64,000 nucleotides of DNA from Pseudomonadota bacterium (GTDB taxonomy: Bacteria > Pseudomonadota > Alphaproteobacteria > Acetobacterales > Acetobacteraceae): assembly GCA_021818505.1 (NCBI GenBank), contig JAKADX010000013.1:1-64000 (forward strand), written 5' to 3'. The position numbers and the translations under genes are program-made. A model generated the notes under the pieces. The model saw only the letters and a program-made list of their open reading frames with translations, made no database searches and was not told the DNA's origin. Positions 25,710-36,294 of this stretch are shown here, in pieces (the stretch's first letter is position 1; each line of letters starts with the position of its first letter).

Positions 25710-25834
25710 GGCCGGGCTCCGGAAGACAAAGCGTGCCCTGTTTAACAGCCTCCCTTACGAATTGCCTATTCGTGAGCGACCGGCGGCATGCTGGAATGCG
25801 TTGATTCTGGCTGCCAACACCTGACTGCCGAAGC

Positions 25835-26872
25835 ATGAGGAAACATCCGATGGACCCACTTGCCCACCGTACTCTCGGCCGCACGGACGTGCAGCTCACC
25901 CAGCTTGGCTTCGGCACCGCGGGGCTCGGCGACCTGTTCAGTGTGCTTTCGGAGGCCGAGGCACAGGCAACCGTCGCCGCGGCATGGAATGCCGGTCTGC
26001 GCTATTTCGACACTGCGCCCTGGTACGGCCGTGGCCAGTCCGAGCATCGCCTTGGCCGCGTCCTCTATCCGCACCCACGTTCGAACTATGTTGTCTCGAC
26101 CAAGGTGGGTCGTACGCTGCACGCGTTCCACGACGCCGAGCGGTTTGATCGCGGAATGTGGGCCGGCGGCCTGCCGTTCGAGGTCCGTTTCGACTACAGC
26201 TATGACGGCATCATGCGTAGTTTCGAGGACAGCCTGCAGAGGCTCGGGCTTCCGCGCATCGACCTGTTGGTCATCCACGACCTGGACCTGCAGTATCACA
26301 CGCGGTCCGAGCGGGTGCAGGCGCTGCTGCATGAACTCTACACAGGCGGCTGGCGCGCTCTCATGCAACTCAAGCGCAGTGGGCTGATCCGTGGAATAGG
26401 TGCTGGCATCAACGAACTCGGGATGATTCCCCGGATGCTCGACCTGATGGAACTCGACTTTTTCCTCGTGGCTCTTCCCTACACGTTGATGGAGCAGCGG
26501 GTGCTCGACGATGAATTCCCGCGCTGTGCCAAGGAGGGCGTCGGCATCGTCATCGGGGGGGTCTTCGCCTCGGGTATCCTGGCGACCGGCGCCGTTGCCG
26601 GCGCCAAGCACAACTATGCCGATGCGGCCCCGGAGGCCCTGGCGAAGGTGGCGCGGATGGAAGCAGTCTGCCGCAGTCACGGAGTGCCGCTGCCTGCGGC
26701 GGCCTTACAGTTTCCGCTCGGCCATCCCGCAGTAGCCAGTGTCATTCCGGGAGCCATCACGCCGGGACAGGTCGAGCGCAATGTTGGCGCATTCCGTCAC
26801 GACATCCCCGGGGATCTCTGGGCCGAGTTGAAGCATGAAGGCTTGCTGCGGGCCGATGCCCCGACACCCTAG
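25835..26872 (+). CDS. Aldo/keto reductase, sugar dehydrogenase type
   Basis: 345 residues from 25835; an in-frame ATG at 25850 (MDPLAHRTLGRTD) matches the family start better and removes only five residues. The catalytic tetrad of the (beta/alpha)8 barrel is present: Asp in FDTAPWYG with the Tyr, Lys in STKVG, and His in IHDLD. Length and the FDYSYDGIMRSFEDSLQRLG segment place it with D-threo-aldose 1-dehydrogenase/L-fucose dehydrogenase-like enzymes that oxidise sugars to lactones. It is a lone gene between the divergently oriented glycosyltransferase and the cold-shock region. Specificity is not determinable. Confidence 0.87.
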   Translation: MRKHPMDPLAHRTLGRTDVQLTQLGFGTAGLGDLFSVLSEAEAQATVAAAWNAGLRYFDTAPWYGRGQSEHRLGRVLYPHPRSNYVVSTKVGRTLHAFHDAERFDRGMWAGGLPFEVRFDYSYDGIMRSFEDSLQRLGLPRIDLLVIHDLDLQYHTRSERVQALLHELYTGGWRALMQLKRSGLIRGIGAGINELGMIPRMLDLMELDFFLVALPYTLMEQRVLDDEFPRCAKEGVGIVIGGVFASGILATGAVAGAKHNYADAAPEALAKVARMEAVCRSHGVPLPAAALQFPLGHPAVASVIPGAITPGQVERNVGAFRHDIPGDLWAELKHEGLLRADAPTP

Positions 26873-27101
26873 CATCGCACAGGTTCAGTGCCGCGCCGGT
26901 TTGCGCACGGGACCATGCCGCAGGCCGCTGCCGCCTGGGTGGTCGATGCCGGCGTATGCGCCCAGACGATCGCCCGCCGCGCCGTCTGGACGAGCCGGAC
27001 AGTGGCGCAAGTGGAGGTGCCCGTAGGGACGCTGAAGCTCACGTGGACGGCTCCGCCAGGAGCGCGGGGCGCGGCCCAACGAGGCGATGCGGTTTGCCGT
27101 T

Positions 27102-27137
27102 GAAACAAAAATCGCGGCGGTCTCGCGGACCGCCGCG
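27102..27137 (-). terminator. Rho-independent terminator downstream of csp
   Basis: A perfect 10-bp GC stem (27113-27122 with 27128-27137, five-base loop) is followed on the minus strand by a T-rich run (ATTTTTG). It lies about 47 bases past the csp stop, in the right orientation to end its transcript. Confidence 0.85.
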
Positions 27138-27146
27138 GATTTCGAT

Positions 27147-27168
27147 CCGGTCCGCCAGGACGGACCGG
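27147..27168. repeat. Second GC-rich hairpin between csp and its terminator
   Basis: Eight-bp inverted repeat CCGGTCCG / CGGACCGG around a six-base loop, lying between the csp stop and the terminator hairpin. No T-run follows, so it is more likely a 3'-end stabilising structure or attenuator than a terminator by itself. Confidence 0.65.
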
Positions 27169-27183
27169 GTCCGCCGCGCCGTG

Positions 27184-27387
27184 TCAGGCTAGGCGGAGGT
27201 TGGCGGCAGCGGATTTGCCCCGCTCCATCACCACGTCGTAGCTGACGGCCTGACCGTCATTGAGGCCCTTGAGGCCGGCCGCGTGGACAGCGGTGATGTG
27301 GACGAATACGTCCCTGCCCCCGTCCTGCGGCATGATGAAGCCGTAACCCTTCGTTGCGTTGAACCACTTGACGGTGCCGATGGCCAT
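27184..27387 (-). CDS. CspA-family cold-shock protein (copy 1)
   Basis: 67 residues, a complete single cold-shock domain. It has RNP1-like KGYGFI (13-18) and RNP2-like VFVHIT, with the surface aromatics Trp9, Phe17 and Phe28 expected for single-stranded nucleic acid binding. It would act as an RNA chaperone or antiterminator. It is about 85% identical by eye to the protein at 27559-27777, so the pair arose by duplication; this copy lacks the YEPPAR tail. The ATG at 27387 is preceded on the minus strand by a GGAG about 11 bases upstream. Spacing of 171 bases to the upstream copy leaves room for its own leader and promoter. Confidence 0.95.
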   Translation of the reverse strand: MAIGTVKWFNATKGYGFIMPQDGGRDVFVHITAVHAAGLKGLNDGQAVSYDVVMERGKSAAANLRLA

Positions 27388-27558
27388 CCGTGTTGCTCCG
27401 AGGAAGGCGCGGAATACCGCGCACGAAACGTTCTATAAACTGATTTCAGGGGAAGGGGCGAGTAACGCGCCTGGCAACCACTTCTGCCGACAAGCGCGGC
27501 ATCTGCGCCACGCCGATCAGCCGCGCGGCAGCCCAACGGTGCGCGTCTGAGCAGGAGG

Positions 27559-27777
27559 TCAGCGAGCCGGGGGTTCGTACAGCCGCAAGTTCGTCGCCGC
27601 CGCCTTGCCGCGCTCCATCGCCACGTCATAGGTCACTTTCTGACCTTCATTCAGGCCGCGCAGGCCAGCCGCCTGGACAGCGGTGATGTGGACGAATACA
27701 TCCTTGCCGCCATCCTGCGGCATGATGAACCCGTAGCCCTTTGTGGTGTTGAACCACTTCACAGTTCCGATAGCCAT
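27559..27777 (-). CDS. CspA-family cold-shock protein (copy 2)
   Basis: 72 residues, a single cold-shock domain with KGYGFI and VFVHIT nucleic-acid-binding motifs and a short C-terminal extension (LYEPPAR) missing in its neighbour. The ATG at 27777 begins MAIGTVKWF, identical to copy 1; the frame is open 36 codons further upstream but that stretch is unrelated and would put a cysteine-rich tail before the domain. A purine-rich GGAGAG sits about 12 bases upstream of the ATG. It lies downstream of groEL on the same strand, separated by 263 bases and a hairpin, so it probably has its own promoter in 27778-27980. Confidence 0.95.
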   Translation of the reverse strand: MAIGTVKWFNTTKGYGFIMPQDGGKDVFVHITAVQAAGLRGLNEGQKVTYDVAMERGKAAATNLRLYEPPAR

Positions 27778-27980
27778 AATCCTATTACTCTCCGTCGTGG
27801 GCCAATGGCGCGAACGCCAAGCGCGTTGGACAACCGGGCTTTGGACGTCTTGAAGGCACCCGAGGACGGAGGCGCAGCAAGCCAAGCCAAAAGGCGATTG
27901 CGTGTTTGAGTTGGACAGAAACTTTCGGCGGTGTCAATCGCGCCGGAACGACCGGTCGATGACGAGGCCGTGCCGCGCGA

Positions 27981-28020
27981 TGCACAGATGGGGCGGGCCG
28001 ATGGCCCGCCCCGTGGTGCA
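27981..28020 (-). terminator. Hairpin downstream of groEL, probable terminator
   Basis: Ten-bp perfect stem GGGGCGGGCC / GGCCCGCCCC at 27990-27999 and 28003-28012 with a three-base loop. It is flanked by a further imperfect TGCA..TGCA pairing and starts about 20 bases past the groEL stop. There is no clear T-run, so it may stop transcription only partly or protect the 3' end. Confidence 0.6.
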
Positions 28021-28040
28021 TGAGCCTGCTCGGGCGAGGA

Positions 28041-29702
<1,662 letters not shown>

Positions 29703-29737
29703 TCAGTCCTGGTCGTCGTCGCGCAGGCAGGTGCCGG

Positions 29738-30052
29738 TCAGGCAGCCTTCTTGTGCGCGTGACCCGTGTCGATGATGCCCATGATGTCGGACTCCTTCAT
29801 GATCAACAGCTCCTCGCCGTCGATCTTGACTTCGGTGCCCGACCACTTGCCGAACAGAACGCGGTCACCGGCCTTGACGTCGAGGGCGACCAGCTGGCCC
29901 TGCTCGTTGCGCGCACCGGGGCCGGCTGCCACCACCTCGCCTTCCATCGGCTTTTCCTTCGCCGTGTCGGGGATGATGATCCCGCCCGAGGTCTTCTCCT
30001 CGGCGGTGATGCGCCGGACCACGACCCGGTCATGGAGGGGACGGAACTTCAT
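29738..30052 (-). CDS. groES: Co-chaperonin GroES (Hsp10)
   Basis: 104 residues, the typical alphaproteobacterial length (one insert longer than the 97-residue E. coli protein). [15 protein letters not shown] opens it, followed by the mobile loop [18 protein letters not shown] and the roof/ring motif [33 protein letters not shown]. The ATG at 30052 is chosen over the upstream in-frame start because AGGAGCG lies 5-11 bases before it and because the longer start would run over the CIRCE operator. First gene of groES-groEL. Confidence 0.98.
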   Translation of the reverse strand: MKFRPLHDRVVVRRITAEEKTSGGIIIPDTAKEKPMEGEVVAAGPGARNEQGQLVALDVKAGDRVLFGKWSGTEVKIDGEELLIMKESDIMGIIDTGHAHKKAA

Positions 30053-30081
30053 TCGGATCGCTCCTGGATGATTCAGTGCTG

Positions 30082-30108
30082 TTAGCACTCCCGGTCAGGG
30101 AGTGCCAG
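30082..30108 (-). promoter_or_regulatory. CIRCE operator (proximal)
   Basis: TTAGCACTC, nine-base spacer, GAGTGCCAG: an exact left arm of the CIRCE consensus (TTAGCACTC-N9-GAGTGCTAA) and a right arm with two mismatches. It is the expected HrcA repressor site and sits two bases downstream of the groESL -10 box. Confidence 0.92.
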
Positions 30109-30109
30109 C

Positions 30110-30138
30110 GATCTAGGGAAACGACCTGCGCCTGTCAA
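30110..30138 (-). promoter_or_regulatory. groESL sigma-70-type promoter
   Basis: On the minus strand: -35 TTGACA (30133-30138, perfect), a 17-base spacer, and -10 TAGATC (30110-30115, weak). Its position between two CIRCE elements makes it the HrcA-regulated promoter. An overlapping heat-shock sigma-32 site cannot be excluded. Confidence 0.8.
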
Positions 30139-30144
30139 GCGGCG

Positions 30145-30171
30145 GCAGCACTCGTGCAGACTGAGTGCCAA
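30145..30171 (-). promoter_or_regulatory. Second CIRCE-like operator (distal)
   Basis: GCAGCACTC, nine-base spacer, GAGTGCCAA. Both arms keep the core AGCACTC / GAGTGC at exactly the CIRCE spacing. It lies six bases upstream of the groESL -35 and, on the other side, about 134 bases before usg, so HrcA could affect either. Confidence 0.8.
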
Positions 30172-30305
30172 GACTTTGAGATTGCTCAATTTTGTCTTGC
30201 AGGCACGGCGGGGAAGCATGTCAATCTGGCGCGACCCGCACGGCGGTATCGCAGTTGGGAACGAGCGCGGCGCGGGCGACGGAGCAGGCAGTGACGGAGG
30301 GCTGG

Positions 30306-30578
30306 ATGACGCGTGAAACCGACTTTCAGCAGCGGTTGCAGGGCTACCGTCTGACCACCGCTGAGATCCTCTACCACCTTCCCGACCATCCTGCGGTCCT
30401 GCAGAGCTTCATCTGGCAGCAACTCGACCTCGCGCCGCGCTTCCCCGTGCTGCGCCGTTTCCTTGCGTTCTGGGAGACGGAAATCGAAGGGCGGTTGCAT
30501 TCGGTGCGCGTCGCCTCGACGGGGCTCATCAGCCCGGCCGACTGGCGCCACACCCAACACCTGCGGCATCTCCATTAG
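30306..30578 (+). CDS. usg: Usg-family protein
   Basis: 90 residues starting MTRETDFQQRLQGYRLTT. The whole length matches what I recall of the Usg family (COG5425): LTTAEILYHLPDHPAVLQSFIWQQLDLAPRFPVLRRFLAFWETEIEG followed by the conserved LHSVRVA. It is a small alpha-helical protein of unknown biochemical role, common in alphaproteobacteria. The ATG at 30306 is favoured; a GTG at 30291 (five residues longer) is possible because GGAGGG lies between them and fits the ATG. It is divergent from groES and precedes the sRNA locus by about 125 bases. Confidence 0.85.
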   Translation: MTRETDFQQRLQGYRLTTAEILYHLPDHPAVLQSFIWQQLDLAPRFPVLRRFLAFWETEIEGRLHSVRVASTGLISPADWRHTQHLRHLH

Positions 30579-30667
30579 ATGCAAGCGATGCACCGCGGGT
30601 CCGTGTGTCCAAAAAGGCACAGGCCCATCGCTTGCGTGCAACACGCCGTCGTTATCGCAGATTGCGC

Positions 30668-30696
30668 TTGATTGTGAGCCGGGGCAGCCTTATTGT
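30668..30696 (+). promoter_or_regulatory. Promoter of the intergenic sRNA
   Basis: -35-like TTGATT (30668-30673), a 17-base spacer and -10 TATTGT (30691-30696). It predicts a transcription start near 30703, just before the first hairpin of the sRNA. Confidence 0.6.
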
Positions 30697-30702
30697 GCGA
30701 CG

Positions 30703-30782
30703 CAGCACGGCGATGATCTCGCCCTGCTTCTTGGACGTTTCCTCCCTAAACTTGGCGGCGCCCCGTGCGCCGCCATTTTTTT
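30703..30782 (+). ncRNA. alpha-r8 / MmgR (suhB-motif) family small RNA
   Basis: About 80 nt between usg and ureG. Structure in order: a 5' hairpin (GGCGA / TCGCC, 30709-30723), a single-stranded linker containing TTTCCTCCCT (30738-30747), then a strong rho-independent terminator. That decamer followed by a terminator is what I recall as the hallmark of the alphaproteobacterial alpha-r8 family (MmgR of Sinorhizobium, which affects polyhydroxybutyrate accumulation). The pyrimidine run is complementary to Shine-Dalgarno sequences, fitting a trans-acting translational repressor. The 5' end is inferred from the promoter at 30668-30696. The family name rests on memory of the motif and needs a covariance-model search. 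Confidence 0.75.
30754..30782 (+). terminator. Rho-independent terminator of the sRNA
   Basis: Eight-bp GC stem GGCGGCGC / GCGCCGCC (30754-30761 and 30767-30774), five-base loop, then A and seven T (30776-30782). A textbook intrinsic terminator on the plus strand; it forms the 3' domain of the sRNA. Confidence 0.93.
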
Positions 30783-30848
30783 CGGCCCTGCCTTCCCCGT
30801 CAAGGGCACCCCGGACAGTTCCTGCCGGCTCGCCATTTCGTGATGCGG

Positions 30849-31487
30849 CTAATCGACTTTACCGGCATGAGCCAGGCCGCCACGGCGCTCGATAAATGCC
30901 GCCACGTCGGCCACGCCGATGCCCGCGCGGATGTTGGCGAACACGAACGGCCGCTCGCCGCGCATTCGCCGGGCATCGCGCTCCATCACCCCGAGATCGG
31001 CGCCGACCAGGGGCGCGAGGTCGATCTTGTTGATGATGAGCAGATCGCTGCGCGTGATGCCTGGCCCGCCCTTGCGCGGAATCTTGTCGCCGGCCGAAAC
31101 ATCGATGACGTAGATCGTGAGGTCGGCGAGTTCCGGGCTGAATGTTGCCGCGAGGTTGTCGCCGCCGCTTTCGATCAGGATCACGTCCAGCCGCGGAAAG
31201 CGCCGCCGCAGGTCGGCGACGCCGGCCAGGTTGATGCTGGCGTCCTCGCGGATCGCGGTGTGCGGGCAGCCGCCGGTTTCGATGCCGAGAATGCGCTCGG
31301 GCGGCAGCGAACCGGCCCGCGTCAGGAACTCCGCGTCCTCTTTGGTGTAGATATCGTTGGTGATGGCCGCGATGTCGTAGCGCGTGCGGAACGCACGGCA
31401 CAGTGCGTCCATCAGGGCGGTCTTGCCGGTGCCCACCGGCCCGCCTACGCCCACGCGCAGCGGGCCGCTGCCTTCGCTTTCATTCAT
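30849..31487 (-). CDS. ureG: Urease accessory GTPase UreG
   Basis: 212-residue SIMIBI-class GTPase that supplies nickel to apo-urease with UreF, UreD and UreE. P-loop [13 protein letters not shown] (13-25), the metal-binding Cys-Pro-His in [21 protein letters not shown] and the guanine-specificity NKID are all present. The ATG at 31487 gives [17 protein letters not shown]; the longer frame upstream is antisense/other-frame ureF sequence. Last gene of ureABCEFG, overlapping ureF by four bases. It is convergent with the sRNA locus. Confidence 0.97.
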   Translation of the reverse strand: MNESEGSGPLRVGVGGPVGTGKTALMDALCRAFRTRYDIAAITNDIYTKEDAEFLTRAGSLPPERILGIETGGCPHTAIREDASINLAGVADLRRRFPRLDVILIESGGDNLAATFSPELADLTIYVIDVSAGDKIPRKGGPGITRSDLLIINKIDLAPLVGADLGVMERDARRMRGERPFVFANIRAGIGVADVAAFIERRGGLAHAGKVD

Positions 31488-32158
31488 GATCGGAAGAGCC
31501 TCGTGTATTGCGTTTCGTGCCGCATCGCGGCGAGGTCGGAGCGGAAACACGCGCCGCCCAGATCGTTGAGTCCGGCCGTCTGCGTCTGGGCCGCGACCGC
31601 GCGCACGGTCGGGGCGAGTGCGGCCAGGACGGATAGCCCGGCCGACTGACCGAGCGGTACCAGTCGCACCGCCGCCGAGATCAGGTTGGTGGCAACGGCC
31701 TGCAGCAGCCCCAGCACCGTGTCGTCCTCGGCAATATCGTGCGCACCGGCCAGCGCACCGACCGCGACCGGGTAGGGAACGTCCGCCACGCGGGCCGCCA
31801 GTCGGCGCAGCACCGTGCTGTCCCACGGCGCGGCGGCGAGCCGGAAGGCGTTGCCCTGGCCCACGGTTTCGGCCCGCCGCTCCGCCGCGGGCTGGGCGGC
31901 GAGCGCGAATTCGCAGATCGCGGCAAGCGCGTCGTCATCCCCGGCAGCGCGATGCGCGTGGCGCAGCAGGATGGCGTCGCTGCGCCCGGAGCCGCGCGCC
32001 AGCACGTCCTCCAGCCAGACACGCAGGCCCGCCGCATCGCTGATTTCGCCCGCCTCGACCGCCCACTCGATGCCGTGCGACCATGCGAATCCGCCGGTCG
32101 GAAAAGTCGGCGAGAGCCACGCCAGCAGGCGCAGCAGGCCGTCCGCGTCAGTCGTCAT
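31484..32158 (-). CDS. ureF: Urease accessory protein UreF
   Basis: 224-residue all-helical protein acting as GTPase-regulating and fidelity factor in urease activation. [30 protein letters not shown] is the conserved N-terminal segment. The C-terminal half contains [18 protein letters not shown] and the terminal RLFRS tail needed for UreG contact. The ATG at 32158 (MTTDADGL) lies inside the ureE gene's end (11-base overlap); the open frame above it is the ureE region in another frame. Confidence 0.95.
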   Translation of the reverse strand: MTTDADGLLRLLAWLSPTFPTGGFAWSHGIEWAVEAGEISDAAGLRVWLEDVLARGSGRSDAILLRHAHRAAGDDDALAAICEFALAAQPAAERRAETVGQGNAFRLAAAPWDSTVLRRLAARVADVPYPVAVGALAGAHDIAEDDTVLGLLQAVATNLISAAVRLVPLGQSAGLSVLAALAPTVRAVAAQTQTAGLNDLGGACFRSDLAAMRHETQYTRLFRS

Positions 32159-32623
32159 GCGGGTGGTCGTGGCCGAGGTGGTGATGGGACTGGCCGCCGG
32201 CATAGGCGCCGGACTCGGGATCGAATGCCGCCTCGACGTGCTCCAGATGGCCGCCGAGGATCGCCACCATCTCCTCGATGACGTGATCGACGCGGATGCG
32301 CAGCCGGTCTCCGACGAACTGCACCGGCAGGTGCCGGTTGCCGAGATGCCAGGCGATCCGCGCCAGTTCGCCGTCGTCGTGCGCGTGGATTTCGGCAAGC
32401 CGCTCCGGCCGCGCCGCGACGCGCACGGCGCCGCCTTCGTCGAGCGCCAGTCCGTCGCCGTCGCGCAGCGCCACCGCGCGCGGCAGGTCCAGCAGCAGAT
32501 CGCGTCCGCGCACGGTGGTCAGGACGATCCGCCGGCGGTGGCGCGAGTCGTAGTCCAGCGATACGGTATCGACCGCCGTGGCCGCGTCCCAGCTTCCGGC
32601 CGGCAGCACCCGCCGCGCGCGCA

Positions 32624-32624
<1 letters not shown>
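32148..32624 (-). CDS. ureE: Urease accessory nickel metallochaperone UreE
   Basis: 158 residues: N-terminal peptide-binding domain (1-75), C-terminal metal domain with WHLGNRHLPVQF (the dimer-interface nickel histidine region) and a histidine-rich tail ([12 protein letters not shown]) that binds extra nickel. The ATG at 32624 overlaps the ureC stop by one base. It delivers nickel to UreG/UreC in the cytoplasm. Confidence 0.95.
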
Positions 32625-34332
<1,708 letters not shown>

Positions 34333-34333
<1 letters not shown>

Positions 34334-34641
34334 CAGTCGAGGTCTCCCATCACGTCGCCGCGGAATCCGAACACCACGCGCCGGCCCTGGAACGGCACCA
34401 GCGTCACCTCGCGCGTCTGCCCCGGCTCGAAGCGCACCGCCGTGCCGGCGGCGATGTCGAGCCGCTGTCCGCGCGCCGCCTTGCGGTCGAAAGACAGCGC
34501 CGGATTGGTCTCGGCGAAATGATAGTGGCTGCCGACCTGGATCGGCCGGTCGCCGGTATTGGCGACGATCAGCGTGGTGCGCGGCAGGCCGGCATTCAGT
34601 TCGACATCGCCCGCCGGGGTCACGATCTCGCCGGGGATCAT
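34333..34641 (-). CDS. ureB: Urease subunit beta
   Basis: 102 residues, the normal bacterial size. [18 protein letters not shown] begins it, followed by [28 protein letters not shown] and the terminal FGFRGDVMG. The ATG at 34641 overlaps the ureA stop by four bases; the very long open frame continuing upstream is antisense to the thioredoxin/CcdA genes and is not part of ureB. Structural subunit with UreA and UreC. Confidence 0.97.
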
Positions 34642-34940
34642 CGGATCGGCTCGTGCACGGTGACGAGTTTCGTGCCGTCGGGGAAGGTCGCCTCCACCTG
34701 AACGTCGTGGATCATCTCGGCCACCCCCTCCATGACCTGTTCGCGCGTCAGCACGTGCCCGCCCGCCTGCATCAGGTCGGCGACCGAGCGGCCGTCGCGC
34801 GCGCCCTCGACCACGAAATCGGTGATCAGCGCGACCGCCTCCGGGTGGTTCAGCTTCACGCCTCGCTCCAGCCGCCGCCGTGCCACCATCGCGGCCATCG
34901 AAATCAGCAGCTTGTCCTTCTCGCGCGGTGTCAGGTTCAT
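34638..34940 (-). CDS. ureA: Urease subunit gamma
   Basis: 100 residues: [31 protein letters not shown], then [21 protein letters not shown], then the C-terminal [20 protein letters not shown]. All are standard UreA. The start at 34940 is the family start; the longer frame adds a non-conserved stretch. First gene of the cluster. The promoter should lie in 34941-35115, shared with the divergent thioredoxin gene. ureD, which usually precedes ureA, is not here. Confidence 0.98.
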   Translation of the reverse strand: MNLTPREKDKLLISMAAMVARRRLERGVKLNHPEAVALITDFVVEGARDGRSVADLMQAGGHVLTREQVMEGVAEMIHDVQVEATFPDGTKLVTVHEPIR

Positions 34941-35115
34941 GTCGTCCGTCGCTGCCCCCCGAAGCGTGACCTGCCCACAATAGCGGCACGCCGCCGCATC
35001 GCCATGCCACGCGGGTCGCCGCGCGAAAGCTCCACGCAACCGCCATGCCGCCGCCGGTTGTAACAACCGCCGAAGCGGCGGAGACTGATATCATGCCACA
35101 TTTGAGGAGCCGCCG

Positions 35116-35505
35116 ATGCGCCGCCGCCCGCTGCTCGCCGCCGCCCTTTTCGGACTGATCCTGGCCCCCGCCGCCCGCGCGGCAACCGTCAGGGACTACA
35201 GCGCCCAGGCCTTCGCGGCGGCGCAGGCGGCCGGCGAGCCGATCCTGGTGCACATCGAGGCTGGCTGGTGCCCGACCTGCGCCAGGCAGCGCCCGATCCT
35301 GCACCGCATCGAGGCGACGCCGGCCTGCAAGGACCTTCAGGTGTTCAACGTCGATTTCGACACGCAGAAGGACGCCGTGCGCCGCTTCGGCGCCACCATG
35401 CAGAGCACGTTGATCGCCTTCCACGGCGGCAAGGAAACCGCCCGCTCGGTCGGGGAGACCGATCCGGACAAGATCGCGGCGATCGTGGACAGCGCGCTGC
35501 ACTGA
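35116..35505 (+). CDS. Periplasmic thioredoxin-fold protein
   Basis: 129 residues: Arg-rich n-region and hydrophobic core to about residue 22 (Sec signal, AARA before cleavage), then a thioredoxin fold with the redox motif WCPTC at 51-55. The cis-Pro position appears to read MQSTLIAF rather than the usual Thr-Pro (Ser-Thr instead), which is unusual. It likely passes electrons to or from the membrane protein encoded immediately downstream: the stop TGA shares one base with the next ATG (35505). An AGGAG lies about 7-11 bases before the ATG. Role inferred: thiol-disulfide exchange in the periplasm, perhaps for cytochrome c or metal-site maturation. Confidence 0.85.
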   Translation: MRRRPLLAAALFGLILAPAARAATVRDYSAQAFAAAQAAGEPILVHIEAGWCPTCARQRPILHRIEATPACKDLQVFNVDFDTQKDAVRRFGATMQSTLIAFHGGKETARSVGETDPDKIAAIVDSALH

Positions 35506-36218
35506 TGCACGTCGGTCTTGGCTTCCTCGCCGGGCTGCTGACGGTGCTCTCGCCCTGCGTGCTGCCGCTGCTGCCGCTGGTGCTGGCGCCGGCCGCCGCC
35601 GCATCGCGGCTGGGGCTGGTGGCGCTGGTCGGCGGGCTGGTGGCGGCCTTCGTCGGCGCCGGCCTGTTCGTCGCCACCATCGGCTTCGCGATCGGGCTGG
35701 ATGAGGGTGCGCTGCGCGCCGGCGGCGCGGTGCTGCTCGCGGCTATGGGCGCGCTGCTGCTCAGCGGCGGCTTGCAGCGGCGTCTGGCGTTGGCGGGCGG
35801 CGGGATCATGGATGCCGGCCACCGCGCACTCGATCGTCTGGCGCCGGCCGGTGCCGGGGGGCAGTTCGTGGTCGGGCTGCTGCTCGGCGTGGTCTGGACG
35901 CCCTGCGTCGGCCCGACGCTGGGCGCGGCCTCCCTGCTTGCGGCACGGGGCCGCGACCTGCCGGCGGTCGCGGGCGTGATGGCCGCGTTCGGCATCGGCA
36001 CGGCGCTGCCGCTGCTGGCAGTCGGCGCGCTGTCGCGGCGCGCGTTCCTGCGCTGGCGCGGGCGGCTGCTGGCGGCCGGTGGGGCGGGCAAGCTGCTGCT
36101 CGGCGCCGGCGCGCTCGCCATCGCGGTCCTGATCCTCAGCGGCGAAGAGCATCGGCTGGAGGCGGTGCTGGTCGCCGCCTCCCCGGATTGGCTGACCGAT
36201 CTGACGACGCGGTTCTGA
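35505..36218 (+). CDS. CcdA/DsbD-like transmembrane thiol transporter
   Basis: 237 residues with about six membrane helices. Two helix motifs with single cysteines, [15 protein letters not shown] (near 15-29) and [13 protein letters not shown] (about 130), are the paired redox cysteines of the DsbD/CcdA family that move reducing equivalents from cytoplasmic thioredoxin across the membrane. The ATG at 35505 overlaps the thioredoxin stop by one base (TGATG), so the genes are coupled and likely act as donor and acceptor. It is not next to cytochrome c genes. Confidence 0.85.
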   Translation: MHVGLGFLAGLLTVLSPCVLPLLPLVLAPAAAASRLGLVALVGGLVAAFVGAGLFVATIGFAIGLDEGALRAGGAVLLAAMGALLLSGGLQRRLALAGGGIMDAGHRALDRLAPAGAGGQFVVGLLLGVVWTPCVGPTLGAASLLAARGRDLPAVAGVMAAFGIGTALPLLAVGALSRRAFLRWRGRLLAAGGAGKLLLGAGALAIAVLILSGEEHRLEAVLVAASPDWLTDLTTRF

Positions 36219-36294
36219 CGCTGCACCCGCGCAGTCGGCTGGCGCCGGCCACGGAGTTGTGCCGACATACCGGGGCAGCCACGAGGAGACTCGC

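Larger units (their letters stand above)
26873..27183. other. Non-coding interval between the aldo/keto reductase and csp genes
   Basis: No convincing gene. Short open frames on both strands (for example 26888-27103) have biased Arg/Ala composition and no recognisable start signals or domains. The right half holds two strong hairpins described separately, which fit 3'-end signals of the leftward cold-shock gene. Confidence 0.6.

Noticed and set aside
26888-27103. Possible small gene between the aldo/keto reductase and csp
   Set aside because: No Shine-Dalgarno, no domain, and similar open frames exist on both strands of this GC-rich stretch.
34642-35604. Long N-terminal extension of UreB
   Set aside because: It is antisense to ureA's upstream region and the thioredoxin gene; UreB begins at MIPGEIV.
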